From positions 54,991,546-55,055,545 of the forward strand of contig CM071600.1 of the NCBI GenBank assembly GCA_036435485.1: 64,000 bases of DNA, in the 5' to 3' direction. Positions 35,161 through 46,407 of this stretch are shown piece after piece (position 1 is the stretch's first letter; each line of letters starts with the position of its first letter). A program made the position numbers and the translations under genes. Source of the stretch: Saposhnikovia divaricata. Taxonomy: Eukaryota; Streptophyta; Magnoliopsida; Apiales; Apiaceae. The notes beneath the pieces are model-generated. The model was not told the DNA's origin. It searched no databases and saw only the letters and a program-made list of their open reading frames with translations.

Positions 35161-35325
35161 TACCTGTGGGTACATAAAAATTCCTGAATTATTAGGAATA
35201 ATTACGAAAAATACCTGTGGGTACATAAAAAATTCCTGAATTGTTAGGAATAATTACGGAAAATACCTGTGAGTACATAAAAATTCCTAAAATATTAGGA
35301 AAAGTATAGAAAATTACGAGAAAAA
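35161..35325. repeat. ~51-bp tandem repeat, three copies
   Basis: TACCTGTG(G/A)GTACATAAAAA marks units at 35161, 35212 and 35264, each continuing with ATTCCT(G/A)AA and TTAGGAA. A second, shorter array in the same 3' region, AT-rich where the 100-bp array is GC-rich. Confidence 0.8.
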
Positions 35326-35632
35326 TTATAGAAATATTTTCTTGACAAATTGAGTAACCATTTATGCTCATAATGCATAAAAGCTGAATAAAAGTGCCGA
35401 AATTGCTAGAAGCAAGCACAGGTTAAAGCTTCGAATAAGGCAAGTCGTCGTAAATGTGTAGGTCGCTCCACACTTTACAATTAAGACGATACTCGTGAAA
35501 CACTAGTGTAAACCAAAATTCCCATATAAGGGTAGGAAAATTAAGAAGTCCCAGGTAAGGGATAAAAACGACCCCGAGTCTCGATTAAGGCAAATATAAC
35601 TTCTATGAAAACCTGATCAGTTTTCCTAAGAA

Positions 35633-35645
35633 GTTGGGGGGCAAA
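35633..35645 (+). promoter_or_regulatory. Polypurine tract of the inner element
   Basis: GTTGGGGGGCAAA directly precedes the 3' LTR at 35646, the usual place for plus-strand priming. Confidence 0.7.
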
Positions 35646-36154
35646 TGATATGGGCTGAAAATAAGCCCTAAAAACACATTTAATGTGGCATTAATTAGGC
35701 CAAGAATGGTCCAAACGTGGGGCCCACCAGCTGGGCCCAAAACTCCAATTATAATATTAATTTCGTAATTAATATTAAGGGTAATAAACAGCTCAGCAAA
35801 TAAGAGTTGGATAAGGATAATATCCCCTTCAGACTTATCCAATAAGGCATCCAATTCAATATGGAAACTGATTCCTACAAGGAATAGATCTAGAACATTC
35901 CTCAAAGACTTGCCCACGAAGTCTCCAAATCCTACCATAATTCTAAGGCTTCTCAGCCTATATAAAGGGCCAGACCCCTCACCTCAGAACTACGTCTTGG
36001 CTTGATTCTCGACCTTGAGATACGTAGGCAATCTGCGAGGACCGCTTAGTCTCGAACGCAGAAGCAGCCATTAAAGCACGAAGCTCACGAACCCTAGTAT
36101 TAAATACACAAACCCTAGCCGCAATAATTTCAACCTAGTTTTTATTCCACAACA
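35646..36154 (+). repeat. Inner element 3' LTR
   Basis: 509 bp, equal in length to 25603-26111, with TATA box TATATAAA at 35959-35966. Ends ATTCCACAACA, followed by the target duplication GACGC at 36155-36159. Confidence 0.93.
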
Positions 36155-36300
36155 GACGCCTCGTCCTCTGAAGGGCCTCTCGTCAGGGGATCGTCCTTGT
36201 TCACCTTATGCGATCCCGGGGTCTCACCATCGTTCCTCTTTTTGTGTGATTTAGTCATCGTTCTCCCAATTCAATGACTACCCCTCCTTCTAGCGCCAAA
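36155..36300 (-). pseudogene. Severed 5' part of outer gag plus primer site
   Basis: This 146-bp piece belongs to the outer element, cut off from the rest of gag by the nested insertion. On the minus strand the primer site TGGCGCTAGAAGGAGGGG (36298-36281) follows the 5' LTR by two bases. An ATG near 36275 then opens a frame that would run across the insertion point into 25602. It is basic and Asp-rich near its start, like a gag N-terminus. Confidence 0.7.
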
Positions 36301-37045
36301 TGTTATAGGGAGAATATTGTATAACAATATTTTGGAGGTTTGCTGGATTATCGGAGCAAAATACGGATATTTTGCTAACAAAAGAAGAACAAAGGATTAG
36401 GGTTTGTGTGTATGAATGTGGCTGAGCTTGATAGGTGTTTTTCAGGTAAACTGTTTCTCATCCGTATCAAGGTGCCTACGTACCCTATTTATAGGGATCA
36501 AGCCTGACGTAGTTCTTGGGCCACAAGTTACCTAGGCGGGCTAGGGTTTTAAGAGATAAGCCAAAGTCAAAGCCCATGTAACTAGGGCTGATGTGGCAAT
36601 GAGTCACCAGTCCTATCCATGATCCATGGTCTAGCTGTAGAAACCCATGGCCTCGAACGGATAGGTTTGGAATGAAAGATCCATCAGGGCCCTTGCATGC
36701 GACCATGAGAGGCCTGGCCATGCGAAGCGACCCCTGTGCTTAGCTACTCATGCGACCTTGAGTCTGGCCATGAGCCTTCCAGAGGAGAGATGATGATCTC
36801 GTTGTAAGTGACAGATGTGATACAAAAGCGAGGCGCCACAAAGCGAGGCGCAAAGAGGCGAGGCGCAATTATGAAGCGAGCGAGGTGCTCCTGTGATAGA
36901 AATATTATTGCCAAGGTATGCTGGGCTGATTCCAATAATGGGCTTTAGTGACCCAATCTTCATCTTCTAGGCCCATCATAGATTATGAACCATCAATTTA
37001 GCTAATCAAATCAATTTAGCCATTATGCCAGATTTGGGCATAACA
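36301..37045 (-). repeat. Outer element 5' LTR
   Basis: 745 bp, partner of 14710-15454. The minus-strand TATA box CTATAAATAG lies at 36494-36485, so transcription would run leftwards into the (split) gag. Followed at 37046-37050 by the target duplication CACCT. Confidence 0.92.
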
Positions 37046-37050
37046 CACCT

Positions 37051-37539
37051 TGAGGGAGGTTTTACGAGATCTGGTAACTTAAAACAGATTTAATACTTAC
37101 CTTAAGAGGATTACATGCAACTAAGCTCACAAGTTTGTGATATGCACAGAGTCAATACATTTTTCCCCATATGCTTTCACTTCTATACATCAGCCATTTT
37201 TGAGGTTATATATATTAAATATTTAGGTTTCTATGTTATTCAGTTAAGGCAGAAGGTATGTGTTTGTATAGCATATGCATATTATATATATTAGATGATA
37301 ACCCGTGCGAATCAAGGTTCGGAGATTTATGTTAAATAATTATTAAATTTTATTTAATTAAATATTTATAAAATTATATTATAAAAATTATAAAAAGAAC
37401 TATGTTATTTGGATAAAAAATTTATGCGATTATCAAAATATAAACTTAGATTGTTTAATAGAAGTGCATGGAAACACGTTTTGCTTGTTTTCATTGAAAA
37501 ATATTTAGCATAATTGATCGTAATCTTTTCTTATTATAA
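37051..37539. other. AT-rich DNA right of the outer element
   Basis: Continues the pre-insertion locus downstream of the kinase. Near 37296 a phrase ATGATAACCCGTGCGAA resembles one end of the Helitron-like elements seen at the left of the window, but no matching hairpin was found. Confidence 0.4.
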
Positions 37540-37930
37540 GTTATGATAAAAAAATTTGCTAATACAATGTAAGAATTATAATAATAATAATAATAATAAG
37601 ATTTCAATTTTATTATATTTTTTTAAAAAAATAACATATAATCGCAGGGAAGAATGTTCTAGAGTAGTGTATAGAAACATGTTCTAGTTGTTCTTCTTGA
37701 AAACCCTTTTGGAGAATTGGTCGTATTATTTTTTTACTCTAAATTATGATAAAAAATTGTATTATAATTATAATAGGATTTCAGTTTTATTATTTTCTTT
37801 AAAAAATAACATAGAATTGTGAGGGGATATGATTCTAGGGATGAAACTATTTTTTTATTTAAAGTTGTAACAAAAGAATTATAATTACAATATGATTTCT
37901 TTTTTTATTAAAAAACAACATAGAATTGTT
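37540..37930. repeat. Degenerate tandem repeat, three or four copies
   Basis: Blocks containing ATTATAATTATAATAGGATTTC-like sequence (in short form AATTATAAT...GATTTC), a T-run, AAAAAATAACATA and GAATTGT recur at roughly 150-180 bp spacing. Copies are much diverged and contain a short ATA microsatellite near 37580. Confidence 0.45.
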
Positions 37931-38019
37931 TCTTGTAGTATGGATTTTATCTTTGTACATATTTTTTTTCTTTCTTTTGCTACTTTTGGTGTGTCTACAG
38001 GTTTCTTTAAGGAACCTCT

Positions 38020-38450
38020 TTTGAGGTAGAAAGACGACATGGATAACAACTATGGTTGGAATAACACTCAGATTTTCTATGGCAATCAGGAACGATATCA
38101 AGACTTCAGTCCTCACAAACAATTCAATTCTTATGAGGATTTTAATGCATATTAGGTGAATTCGTTCCATTCTGAGAACTCATATTATGCTCCACACCCA
38201 CCTAGTACAGATTTTTCATGTGCCTTTAAAAATCAGTATTATGATCCTTATCCATACATGTGAAATGATGTTGATGAGAGCTTAATTTATTCTAATCCTT
38301 CTTTACTTTCTTTGGGACTTTTTAAGCAATTTGATGACCCAACTTTTTAGATTGCTAGTACGAATGATAGTCCATGTGTACCAGAATCAATAGTTTGGTA
38401 CGAGGAGAATGCAAAAAGGAATAGTTTTATTATGGAAGTAATGCATCGGT
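38020..38450 (+). pseudogene. Retroelement gag-like remnant, several stops
   Basis: From an ATG at 38039 a frame reads MDNNYGWNNTQIFYG and later YYAPHPPSTDFSCAF and NQYYDPYPYM, broken by TAG/TGA stops. The Asn/Tyr/Gln/Pro-rich composition resembles the low-complexity gag-like ORF at 58719-59507. A splice-acceptor-like CTACAG precedes it as in that element. Likely a decayed copy of a related non-autonomous element; the match is one of style rather than aligned sequence. Confidence 0.4.
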
Positions 38451-39090
38451 AAGATACAACAATCATCATTAGTACTATAAGATAATACTTAATTTAAAGT
38501 TTAATAAATGAATTTACCATTATTGTAAAATTCGTAAATTTTCATATTTATTTTTAAAATTAGATATTAGATTTTAAAGTAATTTTTATTTAGATATTTA
38601 TTTTATTTAAAAAATTCTAGATTTCTAAAGGATAAGATTCGTTATATTTGGGAAGAAGATTAAGAATATTTTAGTGAATCGATATCTTTTTTTTATTTAA
38701 GTTAAATTATATGTGAATAAAATATTATATTTTAAGAATTACTTGGAGGTGTTGCAAATAGTTTATAGGAAGATTTTAGAATTACCTTAAATAATTTAGG
38801 GTTATCGTGCTTATATAAACACTAGAATAGATAACAAAACGTACAGCCCCTCATCTAATAAGGTACGTCTCCACCTTAATTTTCTTTTTTGTGCCTCACA
38901 ATTAGAATGCTTATTGTTTGATCTATAACTGAATTATATTTATGTGTGTGAATCTCCTATAATGATTATTGGCCTGTTTCTTTTTGAATATAAAGGTCCA
39001 AGATATGATTTAAGAGAATTACTTTAATTTATATGATTATTGTTGATTTGTACAGCATGATAGAACCATGAATTGATGCTTTGTTCTATA
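38451..39090. other. AT-rich DNA, nothing recognised
   Basis: No protein-like frame or structured repeat. A donor-like and TATA-like vocabulary is present but too common in such DNA to interpret. Confidence 0.45.
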
Positions 39091-39420
39091 CGTAGGAAAG
39101 AGAAGAAGGAAACAGAAGAAAAACAACCTGAAGAGAAGAAAACGAAAAAGACGAAGAAAATGGCAGTTGATTCAGATGACACTGCGTTGGCAGAGGCCGA
39201 AGATGAAACAAGGAAAGAAAAAGAAGTGTAAGCATTCAGCTGAAGAGGTTGATAGTCTGGATACAGAGGCTCCCGAAAAAGGTAAAAAAAAAAGAAGAAA
39301 AGGAAGCATGTCGCACCTGTTGAAGAAACTGAAACACCTGCCAAGAAGAAAGATAAGTAGAAGAAGGAAAACAGCGAAGAATGAGTATAGCTGGAAAACC
39401 ACTTTGAGATTGTGTGGAAT
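39091..39420 (+). pseudogene. Lysine/glutamate-rich coding remnant with frameshift
   Basis: One frame gives a Lys/Glu-rich run ending in SDDTALAEAEDETRKEKEV; another continues KHSAEEVDSLDTEAPEKGKKK; a third gives HVAPVEETETPAKKKDK before a stop. Together they look like the charged C-terminal tail found on nucleolar proteins (NOP56/NOP58, dyskerin) or a DEAD-box helicase, broken by at least two frameshifts. Charged tails are low complexity, so the family cannot be fixed from this piece. Confidence 0.4.
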
Positions 39421-40018
39421 GAATTTTACTTTTTGGTATATATGATTAATAAGTGTAGTTGATGTTCAGGAGAGCGGACTACGATTCTTAAACTCATCGA
39501 GTAGAGTGGAGCACTGATCAGTTTTGGTATATATGCTAACAAGTATTAATTGAGTTTGTTCGGTAGAGTGGATTCCATATTCTCAAACTTATCGAGCAAA
39601 CTCCATGATCAGTCAATAAGGGGTCCTTCAGGCACAGAGTATGTATGTTTGCAGTTGATGTTTCAACAGTATAACATCCAAGTTAATTGAAAAATTATGC
39701 ATGTTAAAAATGATTATTACAATACTTTTTAATCCTTTTTGCGTGCATCTTCTTTGTCTTTCTTTTTAAGTTGGGTTTCTTATATGGATAGTCTAACAAC
39801 AAGATTACTTTGGTCCATCCCCATCCCAGTCTCCTCCATATCCTTTGATCGTTTGCTTGAATTGTCATTTCATCTTTCTGTATATTTAAAATCTAATAAG
39901 TTGAAAAAAAGATGTGACTTTGTTTGGAAAGTTATTGGATTCATGACTTTGTTCGTTGATATTTTAGATGTAATGAATGTCTTTTTACCTGTTTTCAAGT
40001 TTTGTGTAGGCTAGTAAT
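39421..40018. other. Non-coding DNA with a diverged internal duplication
   Basis: The phrases TTGGTATATATG, GAGTAGAGTGGA/GGTAGAGTGGA and TTCT(T/C)AAACT(C/T)ATCGAG occur twice (about 39430-39525 and 39526-39610). No frame is supported. Confidence 0.4.
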
Positions 40019-43014
40019 TGTGACGCCCCCAAATCCGGGGTCAGTAGATTTGGGCGTCACGCTAACAAACTCAATAATTCTAACAAAAATTGGCCATGAT
40101 GTATTCGTAAATACAACATAAACCTGCTGAATACTAAACTAAAAATCTGAAATCAAAATAAAACTGAAATAAAAATAGAAACTCAATCAAAAGCTCTTTG
40201 ACCCCAACTCCCAACTAAGGATCTTAGGTTACAGTTCTAGAAACAAGAAAACCCAAAACCAACTTAAATACAACTCTATATACAAAACTTTAAACAGACT
40301 TAATACACTGGTATAACTTCGAATGGAAGTATACCAGGCCAACTAATCAAATACATACTATAACTACTAAAACTATATATACATACAACAAATCAAACTT
40401 TAAATCTAAATACCCTGATCCACGTCAGCTTCATAACAGCATCCTGCTTCTTCTTTCCACTTTCTGGACTGCGCAGGCTAAGCCTCGCCAACTAGCTTAC
40501 TGAAAAGTTAGATTTTAAAAACAACAAGTGTGAGCCAAAGAATGCTCAGCAAGTTATATAATAAATATGAGCGAAGGAATGCTCACCAAAATATAATCAA
40601 TACTTTAATTGAAATCTGGATTCTTAACTTTAACAGAAGATTAATATCATTTAAAACATTTATAACTCGAAATCAGAATTTAATAACTGAATACTAGATT
40701 CAATACTTTTAATACTTGAAAAATACTTTAACTATCGCTTTAACAAAATCTCCAAGAAATTCTCAGTTACTCAAATTTCATTCATGTCACTAAGCGTTTG
40801 CATACCTAGCTGCCTAGCCGGCCTGACAATCATGAGTTTGAATAAATAAGAAGATCTCAATTCATTCTCGGTTCTCACTATCATTGTGCAACAAATGCCA
40901 CAGCGACCATAATAACCGTGAATTAGTTTTCACCGTTCAAAACACTAATATAAATAACTTTCCATTTTTTATACTAACAGTATTTATTAACTCAAATCAT
41001 AACTTTATATCCAACATACTTGGAAATGAAAATGTACTTTAACTTAAACATCCTATCATAAGAATATACTTGCATAAAAACAACATTTAATAGAATTGGA
41101 GTTTTCATCATACTCTGGACATTACGGGTGATCAGCCACGTAAAGTCCAGCTAAACACAATACTCTGGGATCCCTCACTACGCACTTATTGACATTGGCC
41201 TTTACTACTCTGACTACGAAGCTGGTCCACATTTTTATAAAATTCTTCCAATTCTATTAAATTACTTTACTATCAATTAATCTCAGGGAAACCATATACA
41301 TTAAGAACATTATACTAAAACAAGGAATAAGAATGCAATACCAGCAAAAACTTTAACAGAATATTACTAACAATACTTAAGAAAGAATAATACTGGCAAT
41401 AAAACTGAAATTCCACTTTCCACATGATATATGAATAAAATACATCCTTATCAATAATTTGAAGGAAAGGATACTAGCAATAAGGATTTGAATGGAATAC
41501 TTATATTGAATAGAAACATATTTATTTTGCTTGAACGATAAGCGAGGGTTAGTACACTTGCCTCGATTCCAATGCATCGATTCGCTACTTACTATACTTC
41601 GGTCTTTACTCGATCACGCATTCATTTCCTTTAATCGTCTCGCCAACACGCTCGCCGGGTCCATATCGAATCCCTAATTATACTCGAAATAATAGTAAAG
41701 TACTATTTAGTACATAAACAACCCAATTAATAACTAATTACTTACAACTCGCAAAGCAATACATACATAAATATATATACCCACACCTCACTAATCATCA
41801 CATATGTACTTAAACACTCATACACATACATGCCTTTAAATCTTTAAATCAAATAATTTAAATAACTTTAAATACAGGGAATTTTTTAGAAAATTTCGGC
41901 ATGAAGTATTCGTTTATCGGACTATGGGCACAGCCCCTCAAATACAATTCAACCCTGTTTTTGCAAAAATAAAGCTGCCTCAACTTGCAGCAAAGTAAAC
42001 AAGTAAGAAAAGTACCCGCTCAGACATGCGGCACCTAGCACTTAAGAAATTCTGCCTCGACATGCAGTAAACACATAATAATTTATATTAGCATTAACTA
42101 CTACTTACGCTACATCAATAATCGTATCACTCACGCATTTTAATGATACACGTGACAATCAATCATTGATGTTCGTAAGCCCTAGGGAACAACCCCTAGC
42201 ACTAACTATTACTTACGCTATATCAATGATCACATCACTTAAGTATATTAATTATACTCGTGATAGCTGATCATGGATATTCGTAAGCCCGAGGAACTAG
42301 TTGAAGAGAATTATACAAGTCGTTAAATATTGACATTTAAGACTCGTGATCTCATTACAACTCCTCGCAGATAAACATATAAAGAAAATTAAATAACAGT
42401 TTAACTTTACTATAGATTACATTTGAAAACTATTCAATCAGGAGACAGTTCCATATTACGGACATATATCACAATTCAATCAAAATATACATGTAACTTC
42501 TTTTATCTTAAAACCCATATCCACAAATAGTGATTTACCAAGTATAATTATCACTTCAAATCCAACACACAATTTACTAATCATATAACATATCCGAAAG
42601 CCAACATACGACTCTTAGTACATATAAATCAAGTAGATTATGCATACCACCACTTTTATTACTCGAATCATATTAACTAGTTACAAGTGAACTCCGAAAA
42701 TCATTATATCACTTTTAATTAACATACACAAATACTTACACATTAACAATAATTAGCAACAAACAATCACCATAACATATTATCGAACTCGAAATGGATC
42801 CCCACAATTATAATCAAATTCACAATTAATTAACAATGATAACTTCCCGGTTTAAACTACGAAAATTAAATCGATTATATCACAATTAACTCTAATTTAA
42901 TTATAACAATTCACATAATTTAATCTAAACTTGAAAATTAAATAATTACATCGAAAATAAAATAATCAGATAGATAAAATCAAAATTTATACCTTTGGTT
43001 CCAACCTCCGCGAG

Positions 43015-43106
<92 letters not shown>

Positions 43107-43897
43107 CTGCACACACCCACAAGGCAACCACTACACCCAGCTCAGCATATACACACACTCACATAGCGACAATCGAACTCACACCCAACAAATCCCTCGA
43201 CATAGCACACAAATACCCACCACTGGAACAGCTCACAGGCGCGATACATAGAGAACAGCAGCATACAAACCATGAACATGGACAGCAGTAAAACGGAGGG
43301 ACAAGGGGGATTAATTAGAAGCAATATGCATCAATTGAACCAAAATTATAGCTTACATACTCGAGACTGAATGAAGAACAGCTAGAGAGTGAGTGTTTTC
43401 GGGAGAGAGATGAGAGAATTAGAGAGATTGAGGAAGAGAGCTCGAGAGAGATATTGAGGGAGAAAAGAGGAGAGTTCCAGAGAATTCAAGAACAGATAAA
43501 TCCGAGAGATTGAATGGTGGTGCTGCTGGGTTCTTAATGGGCTTGGCCCAACACATATTTTATCACTCCTGCAATTACTCCGGCCCAAATAATACACCTC
43601 ATATCCGATTTTAAAACTAATAAATATATTTCACAAATCGGAATTAAATAGGAAATTGTGAAATTAAAATTTTTCACTTTTAAAAATAAAGAATATTAAA
43701 TGACGAGCACACACATATATTAAAAATATTTTTCGGATCAAAAATAAATTAAATATGGATTTTCAAAGTTTTGATCTTTTAAATACAATAAAACTCTTAA
43801 AATCATTTTAAAATACTCGACCACCCAAATTAATCAACCCAACAATTTTAAAAACTCAATAAATATATAAAGATAATTTTACAAAAGATTTCATGAT
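40019..43897 (-). mobile_element. Long LTR-like block ending TGTGACGCCC
   Basis: The left edge TGTGACGCCCCC, read on the minus strand, is the CA-ending 3' edge of an LTR (GGGGGCGTCACA), a form common in plant chromovirus LTRs. A 13-15-bp inverted repeat (40021-40035 against 40047-40059) forms a hairpin at this edge. The block is non-coding throughout and contains phrases repeated on a small scale, such as GAGC(C/G)AAGGAATGCTCA-like pairs near 40530-40590 and ATCA(C/A)TCACGCATT-like pairs near 42120-42240. No second LTR, primer site or protein is attached, so a solo LTR is likely. Its other end and target duplication were not found; the right limit given is where the next repeat begins. Confidence 0.45.
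43017..43103. repeat. (TC)n microsatellite, ~43 units
   Basis: Uninterrupted TC dinucleotide run. It produces artificial open frames (Ser-Leu and Arg-Glu repeats), which were disregarded. Confidence 0.98.
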
Positions 43898-44171
43898 TTT
43901 TTTGTGAGTGGATTGTGAGAGTTTGCTTGTTTTTCCGTATGAGATCCCGAGTTTTGTCTCAAAGATGTACTCTTGTAGGCTTAGCATGTTTACTAACTTA
44001 TTCTTACACTTGACATGGACTTGTGAGAACTTATGCATGTTCATTGAGTAGACTATGTGAATGCTTGCACTTTCGACACCAAGACATCGTATTATTACTT
44101 TGATTCTTAAGTTGATATGGCATGAGAGGATTTGAAGGTATGGTAGGATATTAGTAGTAAATCATTTGCAT

Positions 44172-44174
44172 TTT
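44172..44174. repeat. CACTA target-site duplication (left)
   Basis: TTT here and TTT at 48183-48185. The uninterrupted site GCATTTTCATGTT is present in both sister units (near 52982 and 55318), which proves the insertion boundaries. Confidence 0.95.
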
Positions 44175-44194
44175 CACTAGTACAAAACTGACCT

Positions 44195-44660
44195 TATACG
44201 TCGCCTCTTATACGTCGGTTCTGGCCATAGGCGACGTATAAAGTAGTTATATACGTCGGTTCCGCATAAAGGCGACGTATAAGGTCAATTTTTAAAATTT
44301 TTTACGTCGGTTGAACAAAACGCCGACGTATAAAGTCATATTATACGTCGGTTGAGGAAAAGGCGACGTATAAAATGCTACTTTATACGTCGGTTGAGAA
44401 AAAAGCAACGTATATAATGCTACTTTATACGTCGGTTGAGGAAAAGGCGACGTATATAATGCTACTTTATACGTCGGTTGAGGAAAGGCGACGTATATAA
44501 TACTACTTTATACGTCGGTTGAGGAAAGGCGACGTATATAATACTACTTTATACGTCGCTGTTAATATAACCGACGTATAAAACCTTTAAAGAAATTAAA
44601 CACATTATTATAAAACATATATATACGTCACATTCTTTTAAATCCGACGTATATACTATT
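44195..44660. repeat. Left subterminal CACTA repeats
   Basis: About ten copies of (T)TATACGTCGGTT alternate with about nine reversed copies (GCGACGTATA), so each ~40-bp unit is a small inverted repeat around a short GAGGAAA-type spacer. Regular units run from about 44340 to 44560. Mirrored by the array at 47899-48175. Confidence 0.92.
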
Positions 44661-45699
44661 TTTAGCAAAATAATACTCAATAATCTAAGTTGTTCCCGAA
44701 CTCTCTCCACTTCCATCTCTCTTTCTTCTCTCCATCTTTCAATCTCGCACACACACAGACGCACACGAAACACCCGTCATACACACACCCAAAAACTCGC
44801 ACACAAATCTCCTCCATCTCTTCCTCATCTCCGCTGCTACAAGTCTACAACACAACCACCACCGTCGGCAACCTATCGACCACGGTGGTGCCTCCATTTT
44901 CCGACCGACCAACACCCACAATCCATACATAAAAGTAATCCTCTCATCCTCCCTAATCTATTCACACCATCAATTTCGACAAAATCATCATGAATCCAAA
45001 TCCCCCTAACTATATATAAACCCTAATTTTTATACCCAATTTGGATAAAATTGATATCAGGTCTAAGAAGCAGAAAAAGAAAGTCAAAAAAAAGGAGGTG
45101 ATAGTGTAGGCTGATTTACAAAAGTATGCAATCTCTCCCCATAACTTTACAAAGAGTTCTGTATATTTTATGTGTACTTGGGTTTTGTTTTTCTAATTGT
45201 TTGATAATTTGTGTTGGGTGTTCTTGTTTTGATGAATTTGATGCATATGTGAGAATTAGCCATGTATGGGATTTTTTTCGAGCTTGTGTCGAAAAGTGGA
45301 AATTATTGTGTTTTACATGGTTTGATCTTTTTTAATTTCAAGTTGGTATCTTATTAGTAACATTGCAGAATGTCTATAGAATTTAATCAATGATGTTGGG
45401 GTTCGGGATTGTATATTTTTTAAATAGTATCATTTTTAAATCTCTCTAAGATCTTCATCAATAACCAAGAGAATTTACTGCTTCCGGAGTCCGTTACTTT
45501 GTCAGTCAACTTTTGAATGCCACTTTAGAATTCTGATTGATAGAGACATGTTTGAAGTGATTCTTTAATTTGTTTTTCTTTGACCAATAACATTGACCAT
45601 TCTTTGTTTTTGGTTATGGGTTTACAGTACTCTCGGCTGTTTTGCTCTGGAAGAACATCCTATCTTACACAATGGTAGTAATTTTTTGTAGCATAAAGA
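44661..45699 (+). other. Captured or leader-like DNA inside the CACTA element
   Basis: About 44690-44900 is a CT/CA-rich stretch like a plant 5' UTR (TCTCTCTTTC, CACACACACA). The rest is T-rich intron-like sequence. The short open frames are not protein-like. It may be promoter and leader captured together with a gene fragment. Confidence 0.35.
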
Positions 45700-45793
45700 A
45701 AAGAAAAATAATCCTCCCAAGTTTAATCAGTCAAGAAATAGGCCTTTGACTAGGAAGGTTGGGATTTCTGCTGCTATTATCAGTCCATATAGG
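45700..45793 (+). pseudogene. Exon-like fragment in the CACTA element
   Basis: A frame reads KFNQSRNRPLTRKVGISAAI then ISPYR and ends at a donor-like AG|gtaaga (about 45793). Basic composition, product not recognised. Probably another captured exon. Confidence 0.35.
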
Positions 45794-46407
45794 TAAGAAC
45801 CTGAACTCGTTTATTTGCTGCTATTATAGATTTCTTTTTTGGACAATAATATAGATGTCGATTTTAATGTTATTGTGCAGGGTGAAGTACTTAAAAATGT
45901 TGTTCCAGTATAGTAGGCTATATAATTCAACTCATGTTTAACAATGTAAAGTAATTTACAAAATCACCATCTATATATAGATAACTTGTTATAAAACTGT
46001 GCAATTTCCTGCTGCATGGAAGACAAATTAGTTGAATTGCGTGCCCTGTTACTAACATAGCCCGTGTTCTGCTCAAATAATTGATGATTCCTAGTAGGGC
46101 TATTCACTTATTGTAGAGTTGTAGTGGTCCCTCTTGAGTATCAGTATAGTGCAAAGGGCCAAAGTCTCTGTCAACAGAATCTGCTTTGGCTTGCTGTTGT
46201 TTTCAGAGCTGTTTATTCACTGAATTTTGTTAAACTCATTGTTGATTTGTTTGTTTAGTATGTGTAAAGCTTCAGTTATTATGGTGTTTAATTATAGATA
46301 TTTCAACTACACGAACAAATTGTCCGAATTAATGTGAAGTTATTCATAGATTCTTAATATTAGAACATTCAATTAAACCACAAGACTCTGTTCGGAAAAT
46401 ATGATAT

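Larger units (their letters stand above)
25603..36154 (+). mobile_element. Inner Tat-lineage retrotransposon nested in the outer gag
   Basis: Complete 10,552-bp element on the plus strand: 509-bp LTRs, primer site at 26114, a single gag-pol frame 26145-31910, an antisense three-exon gene (34237-32320), a 100-bp tandem array, a ~51-bp tandem array, polypurine tract and 3' LTR. LTRs differ at 4 of 509 bases by eye, so insertion is recent. It interrupts the outer element within its gag leader/N-terminus and lies in opposite orientation. The polyprotein frame is continuous but carries five stop codons. It belongs to the same lineage as the outer element but a different family, since LTRs and internal sequence do not match. 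Confidence 0.93.
14710..37045 (-). mobile_element. Outer Tat-lineage Ty3/gypsy retrotransposon, split by a nested element
   Basis: Complete LTR-to-LTR element on the minus strand, about 11.8 kb once the nested element (25603-36154) and one target-site copy are subtracted. From its 5' end: LTR 37045-36301, primer site, gag, protease, reverse transcriptase/RNase H with a second RNase H, integrase, then a long 3' region carrying an antisense gene, short tandem repeats, polypurine tract and LTR 15454-14710. Tat assignment rests on the gag/PR/RT style, the second RNase H-like segment before integrase, the TGGCGC-type primer site and the antisense ORF. LTRs differ at 6 of 745 positions by eye, so insertion looks recent. 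gag-pol is broken by frameshifts and a stop, so this copy is probably not autonomous. Confidence 0.9.

Noticed and set aside
39739..40014. 91-residue plus-strand frame with hydrophobic stretches
   Set aside because: AT-rich, T-driven Phe/Leu content, no recognised family, and ends just before an LTR-like edge.
42946..43291. Open frames on both strands rich in Arg-Glu or Ser-Leu
   Set aside because: They are translations of the (TC)n microsatellite at 43017-43103 plus short flanks.
44690..44932. 80-residue frame rich in Thr, Ser and His
   Set aside because: Composition reflects CT/CA-rich leader-like DNA; no conserved motif. Treated as non-coding captured DNA.
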